A stretch of DNA of 64,000 bases. Origin: Bacillus safensis FO-36b (GTDB lineage Bacteria; Bacillota; Bacilli; Bacillales; Bacillaceae). How positions within the stretch are numbered: position 1 is the first letter of the stretch; each line of letters begins with the position of its first letter. Location: the NCBI RefSeq assembly GCF_000691165.1, contig NZ_ASJD01000002.1, positions 558,001-622,000 of the forward strand. Reading direction: 5' to 3'. Shown piece by piece: positions 44,930-53,810 of this stretch. The translations under genes were made by a program, and so were the position numbers. Below the pieces are notes generated by a model. The model made no database searches. It was not told the DNA's origin and was given only the letters and a program-made list of their open reading frames with translations.

Positions 44930-46517
44930 TCGTCAGCACGTCCTTTCTTTCTGCCACATAGCGATAATGCAAAGGAGCTCTTAGCCGATAAGTATCAACA
45001 AGTTCCTGATTTGAAAATAAATCATAAGGGGTGCCATCATACACATGCTTCCCTTGATGAAACAGAAGCACTTGATCGGCACACTCATCGACAAGCTCCA
45101 TATCATGTGTGACCATCACAATGGTAGTGCCTTGGCGCTGACGCTCTTTTAAACGCCTCATCAATTCCTTCGCCGTTTTTTCATCCTGCCCGAAAGTCGG
45201 TTCATCTAACAGCAATACATCTTGATCAAAGAGGAGCATCGTGGCAACACTCAATCTTCTTTTTTGCCCTAAACTTAAGGTGAAGGGATGTGCTTTTGCA
45301 TGCTTCTCTAAACCGAACTCTTCCAGCAGCTGAACCGTTTTTTCTTGTACGACAGATTCTGGCCAGTTTCGCTGTCTGCCGCCAAAGGCAATTTCATCGA
45401 ATACTGTGTCTTGTATAAATTGAAGCTCCGGATTTTGAAACACAAAGCCTGCTTTTTCATATAGTTCTCGGTCTGACCACTTTTTTAGGAGTGTATCTTT
45501 TAAGAAAATGTGGCCTTTTTTCGTTGGCTCTAAACGAACCAAATGTTTGAGAAGTGTGCTTTTTCCACTTCCATTTTCCCCAATGATCGCCACCCAATCT
45601 CCTGATTTGATATCAAGCTGGAGATCACTCATAATCCTTTTTTTCCCGTAGCTTAATTGCAGATTTTCTGTACGAATCATTGTCTTTCGTTCGATTGATG
45701 GCACTTTTTCACGCTGGTCTTTTCGTGCTTTAAAGGTTTGCATAAAAGTTTGACTCAGTGGATGAAATGGATCTTGAATGATCGTGGACCATTTCTCGGG
45801 AAATAATTTAGGCCGCCAAATTCCTGCCTCTTTCATTTCTTCCTCATATGCCGCGAGCACATCATTTGGAGCTCCATCTGCTAAAATGCTGCCTTGATCA
45901 TCTAATAAAATCACCCGGTCCATCCATTCGATGACACCATCAAGCACATGCTCTACAAAAATCATGGTCTGATGCTGATCGGCTGCAAGCTGCTGCAGCA
46001 GTTGAAATATGTCCATTCTACCTGCCGGGTCAAGCTGTGCGGTCGGTTCATCAAATAATAGAACATCCGGCTGTAATGCGAGTAGACAAGCAAGTGCCAA
46101 TCGCTGCTTCATGCCGCCAGATAAAGTGTGAATCTCTGTATGCGGATCGACATTCAGTTGGACTTTTTGCATGAGCTGCTGAATGATGTCATCCATCTCT
46201 TCACGAGGGACGGAACGGTTCTCTAAGCTAAAGGCAATTTCTTCATTGACGCGGTGCATACAAAACTGAGAGTCTGGATCTTGAAACATGACGCCTGTAT
46301 GTCTTTGCAGCACCACTTCGCCCTGCATGTCTGCTTCCACATGCTCTGGAATGATTCCAGCCAGAACCGAAATGAGCGTAGATTTCCCGCTTCCGCTCGG
46401 TCCTAAAATAAGCACCTTTTCCCCTTTTTGAATCGTAAGGGAGATTTGATGCAAAACTGGCTTAGGCTGTTCATAAAAACGGACAGAGAGTTCATTGCAC
46501 GCGAGAAATGAATTCAT
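44919..46517 (-). CDS. ykoD: ECF transporter double ATPase (YkoD)
   Basis: This 532-residue protein contains two ABC ATPase domains in tandem. Walker A motifs are GPSGSGKST (about 43) and GENGSGKST (about 318), signatures LSGGMKQR and LSLGQKRR, and Walker B motifs VLLFDEPT and VLLLDEPT. The fused form replaces the separate EcfA and EcfA' subunits. ATG 46517 was chosen (AAAGGTGA before it). It overlaps ykoE by 26 bases, so the operon is tightly coupled. Confidence 0.94.
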   Translation of the reverse strand: MNSFLACNELSVRFYEQPKPVLHQISLTIQKGEKVLILGPSGSGKSTLISVLAGIIPEHVEADMQGEVVLQRHTGVMFQDPDSQFCMHRVNEEIAFSLENRSVPREEMDDIIQQLMQKVQLNVDPHTEIHTLSGGMKQRLALACLLALQPDVLLFDEPTAQLDPAGRMDIFQLLQQLAADQHQTMIFVEHVLDGVIEWMDRVILLDDQGSILADGAPNDVLAAYEEEMKEAGIWRPKLFPEKWSTIIQDPFHPLSQTFMQTFKARKDQREKVPSIERKTMIRTENLQLSYGKKRIMSDLQLDIKSGDWVAIIGENGSGKSTLLKHLVRLEPTKKGHIFLKDTLLKKWSDRELYEKAGFVFQNPELQFIQDTVFDEIAFGGRQRNWPESVVQEKTVQLLEEFGLEKHAKAHPFTLSLGQKRRLSVATMLLFDQDVLLLDEPTFGQDEKTAKELMRRLKERQRQGTTIVMVTHDMELVDECADQVLLFHQGKHVYDGTPYDLFSNQELVDTYRLRAPLHYRYVAERKDVLTIAK

Positions 46518-47091
46518 GCTGTTCACCTTTGTTTCGTTTTTCTTTCATGATGGCATATTGATTCAGTACACCAGTTTTGGATAGTGCGTCCACCACCACT
46601 TTCGCAAGGCATCCGCCAAGTATCATTCCACTAATGATTTGAGTCACAAGCGTCATAAGTAAAACTTGAGGCGTATAATATCCGAAGCCATTTGCCACGA
46701 GACTATACGCCATCGCTCCGATAGCGGCAAAGGCACCAGAGAGCATCAGTGTCCACATGCGATACCGTTTATAACCAAAAAGAGCAAAGGCGATTTCTGC
46801 CCCAAGCCCTTGGCATACACCAATCAGCAGAGCTGAAAGTCCAAAGTGGCTTCCTGTCAATAATTCCACAGCCGCGGCGGCTGTTTCTGCAATCAGGGCA
46901 GCCCCCGGCTTTTGAATGATATACGCAACGATTGGACTGGCAATGACCCATATTCCAAACATGATGTTGCCTCCTGCTGGGCCAACAAGTGCTGTAATCG
47001 GTAAGTATAGCGTGGACCATCCTAAATAGATCACACCGCAAGCAACGGATAAAATCACCGCAAGGACGACTTCTTTCATCTTCCATGTCAT
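46492..47091 (-). CDS. ykoE: ECF transporter substrate-specificity component (YkoE)
   Basis: This 199-residue membrane protein has about six hydrophobic segments. It starts MTWKMKEVVLAVILSVACGVIYLGW and contains GPAGGNIMFGIWVIASPIVAYIIQKPGAAL, as in YkoE S components. ATG 47091 overlaps the tenA stop by ATGA and follows GGAGGTG. It probably binds a thiamin pyrimidine precursor, a role assigned to YkoE in B. subtilis. Length equals the B. subtilis protein. Confidence 0.93.
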   Translation of the reverse strand: MTWKMKEVVLAVILSVACGVIYLGWSTLYLPITALVGPAGGNIMFGIWVIASPIVAYIIQKPGAALIAETAAAAVELLTGSHFGLSALLIGVCQGLGAEIAFALFGYKRYRMWTLMLSGAFAAIGAMAYSLVANGFGYYTPQVLLMTLVTQIISGMILGGCLAKVVVDALSKTGVLNQYAIMKEKRNKGEQHEFISRVQ

Positions 47092-47774
47092 GATGAATGC
47101 ACCTCCAGTTGAACTGGCCACTCTTCAACAGTGAAGGCCATTTCCCAAAACTTGTACTCGAGCTGGCAGCTTAAGATAAAATGCTGTTTCATTTTTTCCT
47201 TTTCCTTCTCACTTGCTGCTTCCGCCAACTGATCGAGCCGCTTGCAAAGCTCACCTGTGACAGAATCGGTTAATCCTCCATAAAACGTGATCCACTCATA
47301 AAACGGATGTGACGGGTCCGGCTGCACATCTGTAAGCATTCGCTTCCCTATTTCCCAATATGTCCAAGGACATGGAAGCAGGACAGCGATGATTTCACCA
47401 AGCGTGCCTTCTTGCGCAACTTGCAGCATGTGATGAATATAGTGATGAGCACTCGGAGCCAAAGAAGCACCTTGGAGCTCATCATATGCTACTCCTGCCA
47501 CTCGGCAAAGGTTTTGATGAGGGTGCGTCTCACTATCTAGTACAAACGCAATCTGCTGATGAAAAAACGCAATATCCTCTCTGTCTGTACATCTGCTGAG
47601 CGCTGCTGCATAAATTTTAATGAATGCTTGTAAGTATTCTGCATCTTGTTTGACGTAATGAATGATTTGTTCCTTTTCCAGCTTTCCTGCTGCCAGGCCT
47701 CTGACGAACGGATGCTGATAAATGGCTTCAAATAACGGTTCTGCTTCTTTCCTTAATTGCGTAGAAAATGTCAT
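47088..47774 (-). CDS. tenA: TenA family thiaminase II / aminopyrimidine aminohydrolase
   Basis: This 228-residue all-helical enzyme salvages base-degraded thiamin by hydrolysing aminopyrimidines to hydroxymethylpyrimidine. Asp44 (VKQDAEYLQ), Cys135 (LLPCPWTYWEIG) and a late Glu are the catalytic residues. Here it leads an operon with the ykoEDC importer, which makes sense as import plus salvage. The extra ykoF gene of B. subtilis is missing. The TPP riboswitch lies in its leader. Confidence 0.94.
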   Translation of the reverse strand: MTFSTQLRKEAEPLFEAIYQHPFVRGLAAGKLEKEQIIHYVKQDAEYLQAFIKIYAAALSRCTDREDIAFFHQQIAFVLDSETHPHQNLCRVAGVAYDELQGASLAPSAHHYIHHMLQVAQEGTLGEIIAVLLPCPWTYWEIGKRMLTDVQPDPSHPFYEWITFYGGLTDSVTGELCKRLDQLAEAASEKEKEKMKQHFILSCQLEYKFWEMAFTVEEWPVQLEVHSS

Positions 47775-47808
47775 AAAAAAAGCCTCCTCTTCTTCAGTTG
47801 AATAAATG

Positions 47809-47837
47809 AAAAAGCCACCCCAAATGGAGCGGCCTTC
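47809..47837 (-). terminator. Riboswitch-controlled terminator before tenA
   Basis: On the minus strand AAGGCCGCTCC, loop ATTT, GGGGTGGCTTTTT forms a stem with a few G-U pairs; it is 35 bases before the gene and after the TPP aptamer. Confidence 0.8.
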
Positions 47838-47873
47838 TTATCAATTCAATCATGAATAAGACAAGGTCCAGCT

Positions 47874-47960
47874 CCACTTCCCTCCGCTAGTACGAACTAG
47901 ATCAGGTTCAAAGGGTCCAAGATTTTCTCTTGTCTCAGTCATACATGACTCCCCTAGTGG
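47874..47960 (-). ncRNA. TPP riboswitch (THI box)
   Basis: Minus-strand elements: P1 CCACTAG / AAGTGG, then GGGGAGTC, ACTGAGA, GGACCC, TTTGAACCTGATCTAGTT and GCGGAGGGAAGTGG. These are the conserved pyrimidine and pyrophosphate arms. It should shut off tenA-ykoEDC when TPP is high. Confidence 0.96.
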
Positions 47961-48021
47961 ACTTTTGTCATTTAATTATCTTTACTCTACACATGTGGCG
48001 ATTTGATGTCAACCGCCTTTC

Positions 48022-49149
48022 TTAATTCAACGTTCTGATTGTTGGCAGCTTCTCGATCCCTGCAGCATAGTAGAAATTCAGCACACTGAAGAAATCAATC
48101 GGCTTTCCTGTTTTTAAATCTACAGCTAAAATATGATCACCGTAATTTGTCATATCATCAATATCTAAGCGTCTTGGTGTTGTCTTCCCGAGTGTATCAA
48201 CAAAGGTATCATGGTAATATTGCCCGCTTGCATATGATGATTGATGGTACATAAACAATGTCTCAACATCTAAGTAAACGAGGATGGCTTCTGAGGAGCT
48301 CGCATAAGGAGCTGAGTATGACACAGGAGCCGAAATGTTTTTTACTTTCACACTTGAGATTGAATGAGTTCTTTGTTCGTATTTTCCATCATAAGAGAAA
48401 TAAAAAACACGCTCCCATTCATAATTTGCTGTCTTTGTTTGCTTATTGTATACTTTTGTACCATTTGCAAATACATCACCGTTTGCATACTCAGCTACAA
48501 AATATTGCAAGGTGGACGAAAGAGATACAGCCCCCGTGAAATTGGGCGGGTTTTTTGCATTTACTTGTATCGTGTAGGAATCTCCAAATTCTCCGCCGCT
48601 TGTAATACCGAATGCATAATCACCTGCTGGTAAGCTGGTCAATCCAAGCAGGCTGCCTGCCGGTTGAATCAAATCTGTCGGGTAGGCTTGTCCTGTTTCA
48701 TAATCAACAACAAATAATTGAACAAAATAATCAGGGTTTGAAGAGGTAATCCGGCTGATGAGTGCCTGAGGTGAAGATGTGCTTAAAAACCATAAATCAA
48801 CTGGGTCGTCCTCTGTTAAGACAGCCGATTGATTAATAGCTAGTCCATCAATGGAGCGAACGGCAGACGTGCGCATTTTGCCTTCTTTAGCAGCTTTTCG
48901 TTTGATACTGATTCCTTTCTTCTTATTCACTTTAAATGATTTTTTCACTTGCTTCTGTTGAATAGCGGTTCCTTCATCCTGCTTTTCAAACGATTCTTGC
49001 ACTTGCTGAATCGCTTTTTCCGTCAGTGGTGATATTTTCCCTTCTGATTTCGGTGCTTCTTCTGCTTTTAATGCTGGTGACAACAAACCTGTTGCGACGA
49101 GTAAAACAGATAGTAAAGCTGCGGTGATTTTGACATAAAATGCTCTCAC
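48022..49149 (-). CDS. Secreted protein of unknown function with a PPC-like beta domain
   Basis: This 375-residue protein has a signal peptide (cleavage near LKA-EEAPK). Next comes a charged Lys/Gln/Glu region (35-95), then a domain at about 105-205 (VDLWFLSTSSPQALISRITSSNPDYFVQLFVV ... LPAGDYAFGITS) that has the pattern of bacterial pre-peptidase C-terminal domains. A second beta-rich domain (about 205-375) is rich in Tyr and Ser. No catalytic motif is visible. Probably extracellular or loosely wall-bound; function unknown. Confidence 0.75.
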   Translation of the reverse strand: MRAFYVKITAALLSVLLVATGLLSPALKAEEAPKSEGKISPLTEKAIQQVQESFEKQDEGTAIQQKQVKKSFKVNKKKGISIKRKAAKEGKMRTSAVRSIDGLAINQSAVLTEDDPVDLWFLSTSSPQALISRITSSNPDYFVQLFVVDYETGQAYPTDLIQPAGSLLGLTSLPAGDYAFGITSGGEFGDSYTIQVNAKNPPNFTGAVSLSSTLQYFVAEYANGDVFANGTKVYNKQTKTANYEWERVFYFSYDGKYEQRTHSISSVKVKNISAPVSYSAPYASSSEAILVYLDVETLFMYHQSSYASGQYYHDTFVDTLGKTTPRRLDIDDMTNYGDHILAVDLKTGKPIDFFSVLNFYYAAGIEKLPTIRTLN

Positions 49150-49248
49150 AGGAACATCCCCTTTTTCCTCATTTGGGTTTTTTACCCTGTGATTATTTTA
49201 CCATTATTCTAATTATTGTTTTGGTCTTTTTTGGGACATTTTTATAAC

Positions 49249-49283
49249 AAAAAAACCAGCCACATGAGTCACGACTGGTTTTT
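49249..49283 (-). terminator. Terminator of the DJ-1/PfpI gene
   Basis: AAACCAG / CTGGTTT stem with an imperfect inner part, then TTTTTTTG on the minus strand. Confidence 0.8.
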
Positions 49284-49290
49284 GATCGTT

Positions 49291-49947
49291 TTATGCAATA
49301 GTTTTGACAAACAAGCGTGCTGTTTCTGCACTTGATCCCGGGTTTTGTCCAGTGATGATTTGTCCGTCAACGACAGCAAATGGCGCAAAGGCGTCTCCTT
49401 TTTCAAACGCTGCCCCCTGCTCACGAAGTTTTGTTTCCAATAAAAATGGAACCTTTGATGTCAGCTGCACGGCTTCCTCTTCTTCGTTTGTAAAGCCTGT
49501 GATTTTTTTGCCTTCGATAAATGATTTGCCATTTTCATCCTTCACATCAACGAATGCTGAAACACCATGACAAACGGCTCCGATCGCACCATTTTTATCT
49601 GAAACTGCTAAGATCGCATCCGCTACCAGTTGATTAGACGCAAAGTCGATCATAGGGCCGTGCCCTCCAGCAAAGAAAATTCCGTCATAATCAGCGGGAT
49701 TCACATCTGTAAGCGCCTTTGTGTCTTGAAGTAATTCATATACATCTTGATATTGCGCTGGGACACCTTCAGGAATTGAATTTTTGTCAATTGGTACAGT
49801 GCCACCTTGAATAGAGACAATTTGTACTTCTAGTTCATTTTCTTTAAAGATATGAAATGGCTCTGCCAACTCTTCTAGCCATAAGCCTGTTGGATGTCCA
49901 TTCATTTCTGGGCTGCTTGTCGATACTAATAACACTTTCTTACTCAT
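49291..49947 (-). CDS. DJ-1/PfpI (Hsp31-like) family protein
   Basis: This 218-residue class I glutamine-amidotransferase-like protein has the nucleophile elbow GAVCHGVSAF (Cys near 130) and AGGHGPMIDF before it, where Gly-His-Gly precedes the active site. The Hsp31 family includes glyoxalase III and chaperone activities. ATG 49947 follows AAAGGATG; the upstream ATG lies inside that site. It is a single gene. Possible role in methylglyoxal or stress protection; not proven. Confidence 0.87.
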   Translation of the reverse strand: MSKKVLLVSTSSPEMNGHPTGLWLEELAEPFHIFKENELEVQIVSIQGGTVPIDKNSIPEGVPAQYQDVYELLQDTKALTDVNPADYDGIFFAGGHGPMIDFASNQLVADAILAVSDKNGAIGAVCHGVSAFVDVKDENGKSFIEGKKITGFTNEEEEAVQLTSKVPFLLETKLREQGAAFEKGDAFAPFAVVDGQIITGQNPGSSAETARLFVKTIA

Positions 49948-50132
49948 CTTGATCATCCTTTCGATTTATCCTGTGGTTATTTTATATTTTGCACAATTAA
50001 ATATCAAGCAATATGACTTTAGGCCAGCTCATTATGTTATACCCGATTTTCTAAAAAATATGGTATGACTCGAAATCTAATCAATATGTCACATTCTATT
50101 GGTAGGGAATTTCATGTAAAATTGTCATTGAG

Positions 50133-50141
50133 TGATATAAT
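50133..50141 (+). promoter_or_regulatory. Extended -10 promoter before the 54-residue membrane protein
   Basis: TGATATAAT gives TGN joined to a perfect TATAAT, about 60 bases before the ATG at 50203. No good -35 is seen. The rest of 49948-50202 shows nothing else clear. Confidence 0.5.
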
Positions 50142-50202
50142 ATGAGGAAAGATTGACAGATCTCTCGTCACATGAGGGGATTTTTAAAGGAGTGGAAAAG
50201 AG

Positions 50203-50367
50203 ATGAAAACCTATTCGATTGTGATGATCATCATCACGCTCTGTATTATATTGGCCGTCTTTTTGATGAACCTAACGGGGGTCATGTACGGAAAAATCAT
50301 TTTGGCCGTTGCCGTTGCCCTTTGTCTGACATCCATTATTCGTTTGATGGGTCTTCGAAAAAGATAA
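50203..50367 (+). CDS. 54-residue two-span membrane protein
   Basis: A small ORF codes for MKTYSIVMIIITLCIILAVF, a short turn (MNLTGVMYGK), a second hydrophobic segment (IILAVAVALCLTSIIRLMG) and a basic end LRKR. AAAGGAGTGG stands before the ATG with usable spacing, and promoter and terminator flank it. No family recognised. The hairpin topology with a positive-inside tail is convincing; function unknown. Confidence 0.72.
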   Translation: MKTYSIVMIIITLCIILAVFLMNLTGVMYGKIILAVAVALCLTSIIRLMGLRKR

Positions 50368-50397
50368 AAGCCGCCCTCACCAGGGGCGGCTTTATTT
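50367..50397. terminator. Terminator between the small membrane gene and DUF1304 gene
   Basis: AAAGCCGCC / GGCGGCTTT stem then TATTT; between convergent genes. Confidence 0.9.
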
Positions 50398-50401
50398 AAG
50401 A

Positions 50402-50773
50402 TTAGATCGCCAGCATCAGTGCAATGAGTGCGAGCAGTGCTGGTACTCCTTGTTTGATGATAATTGATTTATTGGATGTTACACCGCCAAATACTGCTGC
50501 GATGATCACACAAAGAATGAAAAACAGCTGAATCATATATCCAACGGTATTCGATCCAAGAATGAGCCCCCAAATGAGTCCTGCAGCTAAAAACCCGTTA
50601 TAAAGCCCCTGATTGGCAAACATTACTTTGACATTTGGATCTTTTTGCAAGTGTTCTGGCAGCTTAAAAGATCGCTTCGCCATCTTTGATTCCATAAAAA
50701 ACATTTCTAATAACATGATGACAATGTGTTCTAATGCGACAATTCCTACTAAAATCATTGCTAAAATATTCAA
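50402..50773 (-). CDS. DUF1304 four-helix membrane protein
   Basis: This 123-residue integral membrane protein has four hydrophobic segments. MNILAMILVGIVALEHIVIMLLEMFFM opens it; ANQGLYNGFLAAGLIWGL is the family's hallmark (NQGxYNGFLA). The last segments hold GVTSNKSIIIKQGVPALLALIAL. DUF1304 proteins have no known task. It lies 5 bases after the gene at 50779, so the pair is an operon. Confidence 0.88.
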   Translation of the reverse strand: MNILAMILVGIVALEHIVIMLLEMFFMESKMAKRSFKLPEHLQKDPNVKVMFANQGLYNGFLAAGLIWGLILGSNTVGYMIQLFFILCVIIAAVFGGVTSNKSIIIKQGVPALLALIALMLAI

Positions 50774-50778
50774 TTTAG

Positions 50779-51033
50779 TTAATTCCTTTCTGATAGACGG
50801 TCACGAATCTCTATTTTGTCCGTGTATAAATCAAAGTCTTGTATTAATTCTAGCGCTTCTGTAAAGCGACTTTGTGGAATGTCTTTCATTTTTCTCACGC
50901 CGAATTCCTTTTTAATAAAAGCCATGATGGTATTGATATGAAGCTTACCGTGGCCATCATACTCCAAATGGCTGCAAAAAGTCTGCATCGTCCCTCGAAT
51001 CACCTTTAATTGCTTGGCAGTGACACAACTCAT
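50779..51033 (-). CDS. Small protein resembling phage ORF6C-type domain
   Basis: This 84-residue protein reads KLHINTIMAFIKKEFGVRKMKDIPQSRFTEALELIQDF in its C-terminal two thirds. That resembles the ORF6C domain at the end of phage antirepressors (FGV..YKDIP...Y.EAIEFI). The usual N-terminal Bro/KilA domain is missing. It may be a domesticated phage fragment or a small regulator. It leads the DUF1304 gene by 5 bases. AAAGGATGAG precedes the ATG. Confidence 0.6.
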   Translation of the reverse strand: MSCVTAKQLKVIRGTMQTFCSHLEYDGHGKLHINTIMAFIKKEFGVRKMKDIPQSRFTEALELIQDFDLYTDKIEIRDRLSERN

Positions 51034-51204
51034 TGGTAACGCTCATCCTTTCCTTTGTTTTAACAGCTAAAAAGAATCATGGTTGAAAGAAAAACCTTCC
51101 AGTGTCTATTATATAATGGTTTCATTCGGATATCAAAATAAAAAAGAACAGACATTCGATTTAAAAAACAATCGTGCCCTCACAATCCTTTTCTCACATA
51201 TCAA

Positions 51205-51235
51205 AAAGCCGGATTCAATGGTAGAATCCGGCTTT
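51205..51235 (-). terminator. Terminator of inhA
   Basis: A 12-bp perfect stem AAAGCCGGATTC / GAATCCGGCTTT with a 7-base loop, T-rich on the minus strand. Confidence 0.92.
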
Positions 51236-51239
51236 CTAT

Positions 51240-53621
51240 TTAGTTACTTTTCGAAATTAATACCTTTCCAACAGAACGATCCTTACTTTGTCCAACGACT
51301 TTAAAGGATAACCCATATGTCGGTACATCGCGTCCTGCATCTGGGTTGTTTGGATTCACATAGTTCTTTTTATCACTAAATGTACGAGCCGGTCGAATGT
51401 AGCGATCTTGCAAAGTTAAGCCCGTTGTTGCTGTATAATCTATATTCAGCTTCGTACTTGGATTCAAAGAGAATGCTGCATCATGTACTTGGAACCCTGT
51501 GGCGGCAATGGAACCGTCACTCCATTTTAATACTTGCTGATCTGCATCTACTACGCCAAGGAATCCGTTCCCCGGATGTTTTCCTACCCAGTTATCACTG
51601 TATGATTGATCGACATACCAAACGACCAACCCGTTATTATAGCTCATCAGACTTGCCCCGCGTTTAATATGCTTTAAGCCTTTATCGACATCAGCATAAG
51701 AGCGCCACTCTAGTAAATAGTATTGTGCTGCATATTGTTTTCCATTAGATTTTGAGAATCCATTAAAGGTAAAAGTAGACGTGCCCTCGGCATCATCTGA
51801 CCATACTTTCGCTCCATCTGCCGTGATGTTCAGGTCATCTACGAATAAGCCTGGAAGTGAATAGCCTGCATCAGTTGTATAACGGAATTGCAGGTCGATT
51901 TTCTTCCCTGCATAAGCAGACAGGTCAAAGGCTGCATCTACCCAGCCGTCTGATTTTCCGTCGATGCCATTGCCTTCGTTTGCACCTGCTTCATTTCGAT
52001 CATTCGTGATGTTACCCGCGATGGTCTTCCATTGATCAGTCCCTGTTTCACGCACTTCGACATACGCATAATCATAATCTTCTTCAATATCGTACCATGC
52101 TTTAAATGTCAGCTCTGCTTTGCTTACTTTTGACAAATCAATACCTGTTGTCGTCATGGTTGCATTCAAATTGTCACCCGTTCCGCTGAAGTACGAATAT
52201 TTCCCTTGAGCAGGTGTCGTGACGACAATCTCTTTATCTGGTAAATCGACTCGAACGGCATCATGGTTCGTTCCTTTTGTTGCTGCTTCATCAATTAATA
52301 CTGTTTTGCTTTTCTTTAATGTTTTACCATCGATGGTTTGTCCAGAAAGCCAGTTGCCCCCATGCAAATTTTGAAGCATTTCTTTCGCATATGGGCTAAA
52401 GCCTGTTGGTTCTGTACCAGGAACTTTACCTGCCCAGCTTCCGCTTGACATAATCGACCAGTAAGAAACGGGCTCTCCTCTGCCTGTGTACTGTGTATCG
52501 TACTCGTCAGGAAGACCAAGATCATGTCCGAATTCATGTGTGAACACACCTGCTGCTCCATCTTCAGGCTCAATGGTGTAATCCAAAGCACCTAATTTCC
52601 CGCCTTGTCCGACTTCAGATTCAGTATCCGGAATTTCAAATACATCACCAAGTGACCAGCGGTGTGACCAAATCGCATCAGCGCCAAGTTGTCCGCCACC
52701 TGCTTCTTCACCTACGCCGGCGTGAACGACCATCAGATGGTCAATGATGCCGTCTGGCTCGTTATAAACCCCGTCGCCATCAATATCATAGCGATCCCAT
52801 TGATCATACTCGCTGAGATCAATATTCGGATCTTTTGCTGCTGCTTCGAGTGCTTCTTTCACCAATTCGCGCGGTCTGCCGTCACTGCCTGAATCGTCAG
52901 GTACGTTCCCGCCGTAATAAGCTGCTTCATGCTTCGCTGTATACCATCCTGCAACTGTTCCACTAACTGTGTAACTGCCGCCAGACTGCTTTTCATAATA
53001 TTGCTTCATGGATACTTTCCGTTTCCCATCTGGACCGATGTAGCCATTTTTTCCGAAAAGCATATCTTGATAGTGCTGTTGATCGTACTTGTCATAGTAC
53101 ATATCAGTCTCTTCTTTTTTGATACTATTATGCTTATAATCTTTAAAATCTACTAATAAAACCAATACTTTATCATTGCGGACGTCACCTTTATACTTTT
53201 CCTTTTTGACCGGTTTTACTTGATTGCCTTCTTTTCCTTTATGCTTCTTTAATTTTTTCTTTTTGGCAAGTTTGTTATGTACCTCTTGTTTGTATTCTTT
53301 CAGGAATTCAGGCTCTTCTGTTAAGGTGCTGGCACTTTGTTTCATTGCCGATTCTTCTTTTTTCTTTAGATAGTTCTTTAATGCTTTTTGGGTTTCTGCC
53401 TCATTGGCATTCTTTTTGATCTTTCCTTGTTTTTTCAAGGCTTTGATAAGACGGTCTTCATTCACGACACTTGAGTCAAATGGAATACCTGAATAATGAC
53501 CGCCATCTGAGGATGTTGATTTTTCTGTGGTGTGGGCAGATAGAGGGGTGCTGAAAGCTGTCAATGTGCCTAAACTTAGGACAGCGGTTAGTGCAATTTT
53601 CGTCCATTTCCCTTTTTTCAT
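51240..53621 (-). CDS. inhA: Immune inhibitor A-type M6 metalloprotease
   Basis: This 793-residue secreted zinc protease has a signal peptide (cleaved near LSA-HTTEK) and a Lys-rich propeptide (to about 140). The M6 catalytic domain carries HEFGHDLGLPDEY near residue 365, with three zinc ligands. A MAM-like/immune inhibitor region follows (TFKAWYDIEEDYDYAYVEVRETG; PGLFVDDLNITADG). YDIDGDGVYNEPDG looks like a calcium loop. In B. cereus InhA cuts host antimicrobial peptides; here it may serve nutrition. A CodY-like box lies upstream. Confidence 0.95.
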   Translation of the reverse strand: MKKGKWTKIALTAVLSLGTLTAFSTPLSAHTTEKSTSSDGGHYSGIPFDSSVVNEDRLIKALKKQGKIKKNANEAETQKALKNYLKKKEESAMKQSASTLTEEPEFLKEYKQEVHNKLAKKKKLKKHKGKEGNQVKPVKKEKYKGDVRNDKVLVLLVDFKDYKHNSIKKEETDMYYDKYDQQHYQDMLFGKNGYIGPDGKRKVSMKQYYEKQSGGSYTVSGTVAGWYTAKHEAAYYGGNVPDDSGSDGRPRELVKEALEAAAKDPNIDLSEYDQWDRYDIDGDGVYNEPDGIIDHLMVVHAGVGEEAGGGQLGADAIWSHRWSLGDVFEIPDTESEVGQGGKLGALDYTIEPEDGAAGVFTHEFGHDLGLPDEYDTQYTGRGEPVSYWSIMSSGSWAGKVPGTEPTGFSPYAKEMLQNLHGGNWLSGQTIDGKTLKKSKTVLIDEAATKGTNHDAVRVDLPDKEIVVTTPAQGKYSYFSGTGDNLNATMTTTGIDLSKVSKAELTFKAWYDIEEDYDYAYVEVRETGTDQWKTIAGNITNDRNEAGANEGNGIDGKSDGWVDAAFDLSAYAGKKIDLQFRYTTDAGYSLPGLFVDDLNITADGAKVWSDDAEGTSTFTFNGFSKSNGKQYAAQYYLLEWRSYADVDKGLKHIKRGASLMSYNNGLVVWYVDQSYSDNWVGKHPGNGFLGVVDADQQVLKWSDGSIAATGFQVHDAAFSLNPSTKLNIDYTATTGLTLQDRYIRPARTFSDKKNYVNPNNPDAGRDVPTYGLSFKVVGQSKDRSVGKVLISKSN

Positions 53622-53698
53622 ATTGGTTCCTCCCTATTTTGGTAATAAATAATATCTAATTCTAGCATATTCCAATATAGTTAAGTCGAAAAACATTT

Positions 53699-53713
53699 TA
53701 TTTTCAGAAATTT
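53699..53713. promoter_or_regulatory. CodY-box-like sequence upstream of inhA
   Basis: TATTTTCAGAAATTT matches AATTTTCWGAAAATT at 13 of 15 positions, 78-92 bases before the inhA start. CodY control of an extracellular protease would be sensible; untested. Confidence 0.4.
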
Positions 53714-53772
53714 TGTGGAAAATGCACAATACGTGAATGAAATGGGTGGAACCATATGTCGAAAATAAAAGA

Positions 53773-53797
53773 ACCCTAGGCGATAACCGCCTAGGGT
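53773..53797 (-). terminator. Terminator of the ydgJ-ydgI operon
   Basis: ACCCTAGGCG / CGCCTAGGGT, a 10-bp stem with loop of 5, then TCTTTTATTTT on the minus strand. Confidence 0.93.
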
Positions 53798-53810
53798 GTT
53801 TGTTGTTTTT

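Noticed and set aside
50779..51033. Prophage remnant
   Set aside because: Only one short ORF6C-like protein is present; no integrase, attachment repeat or structural phage gene surrounds it.
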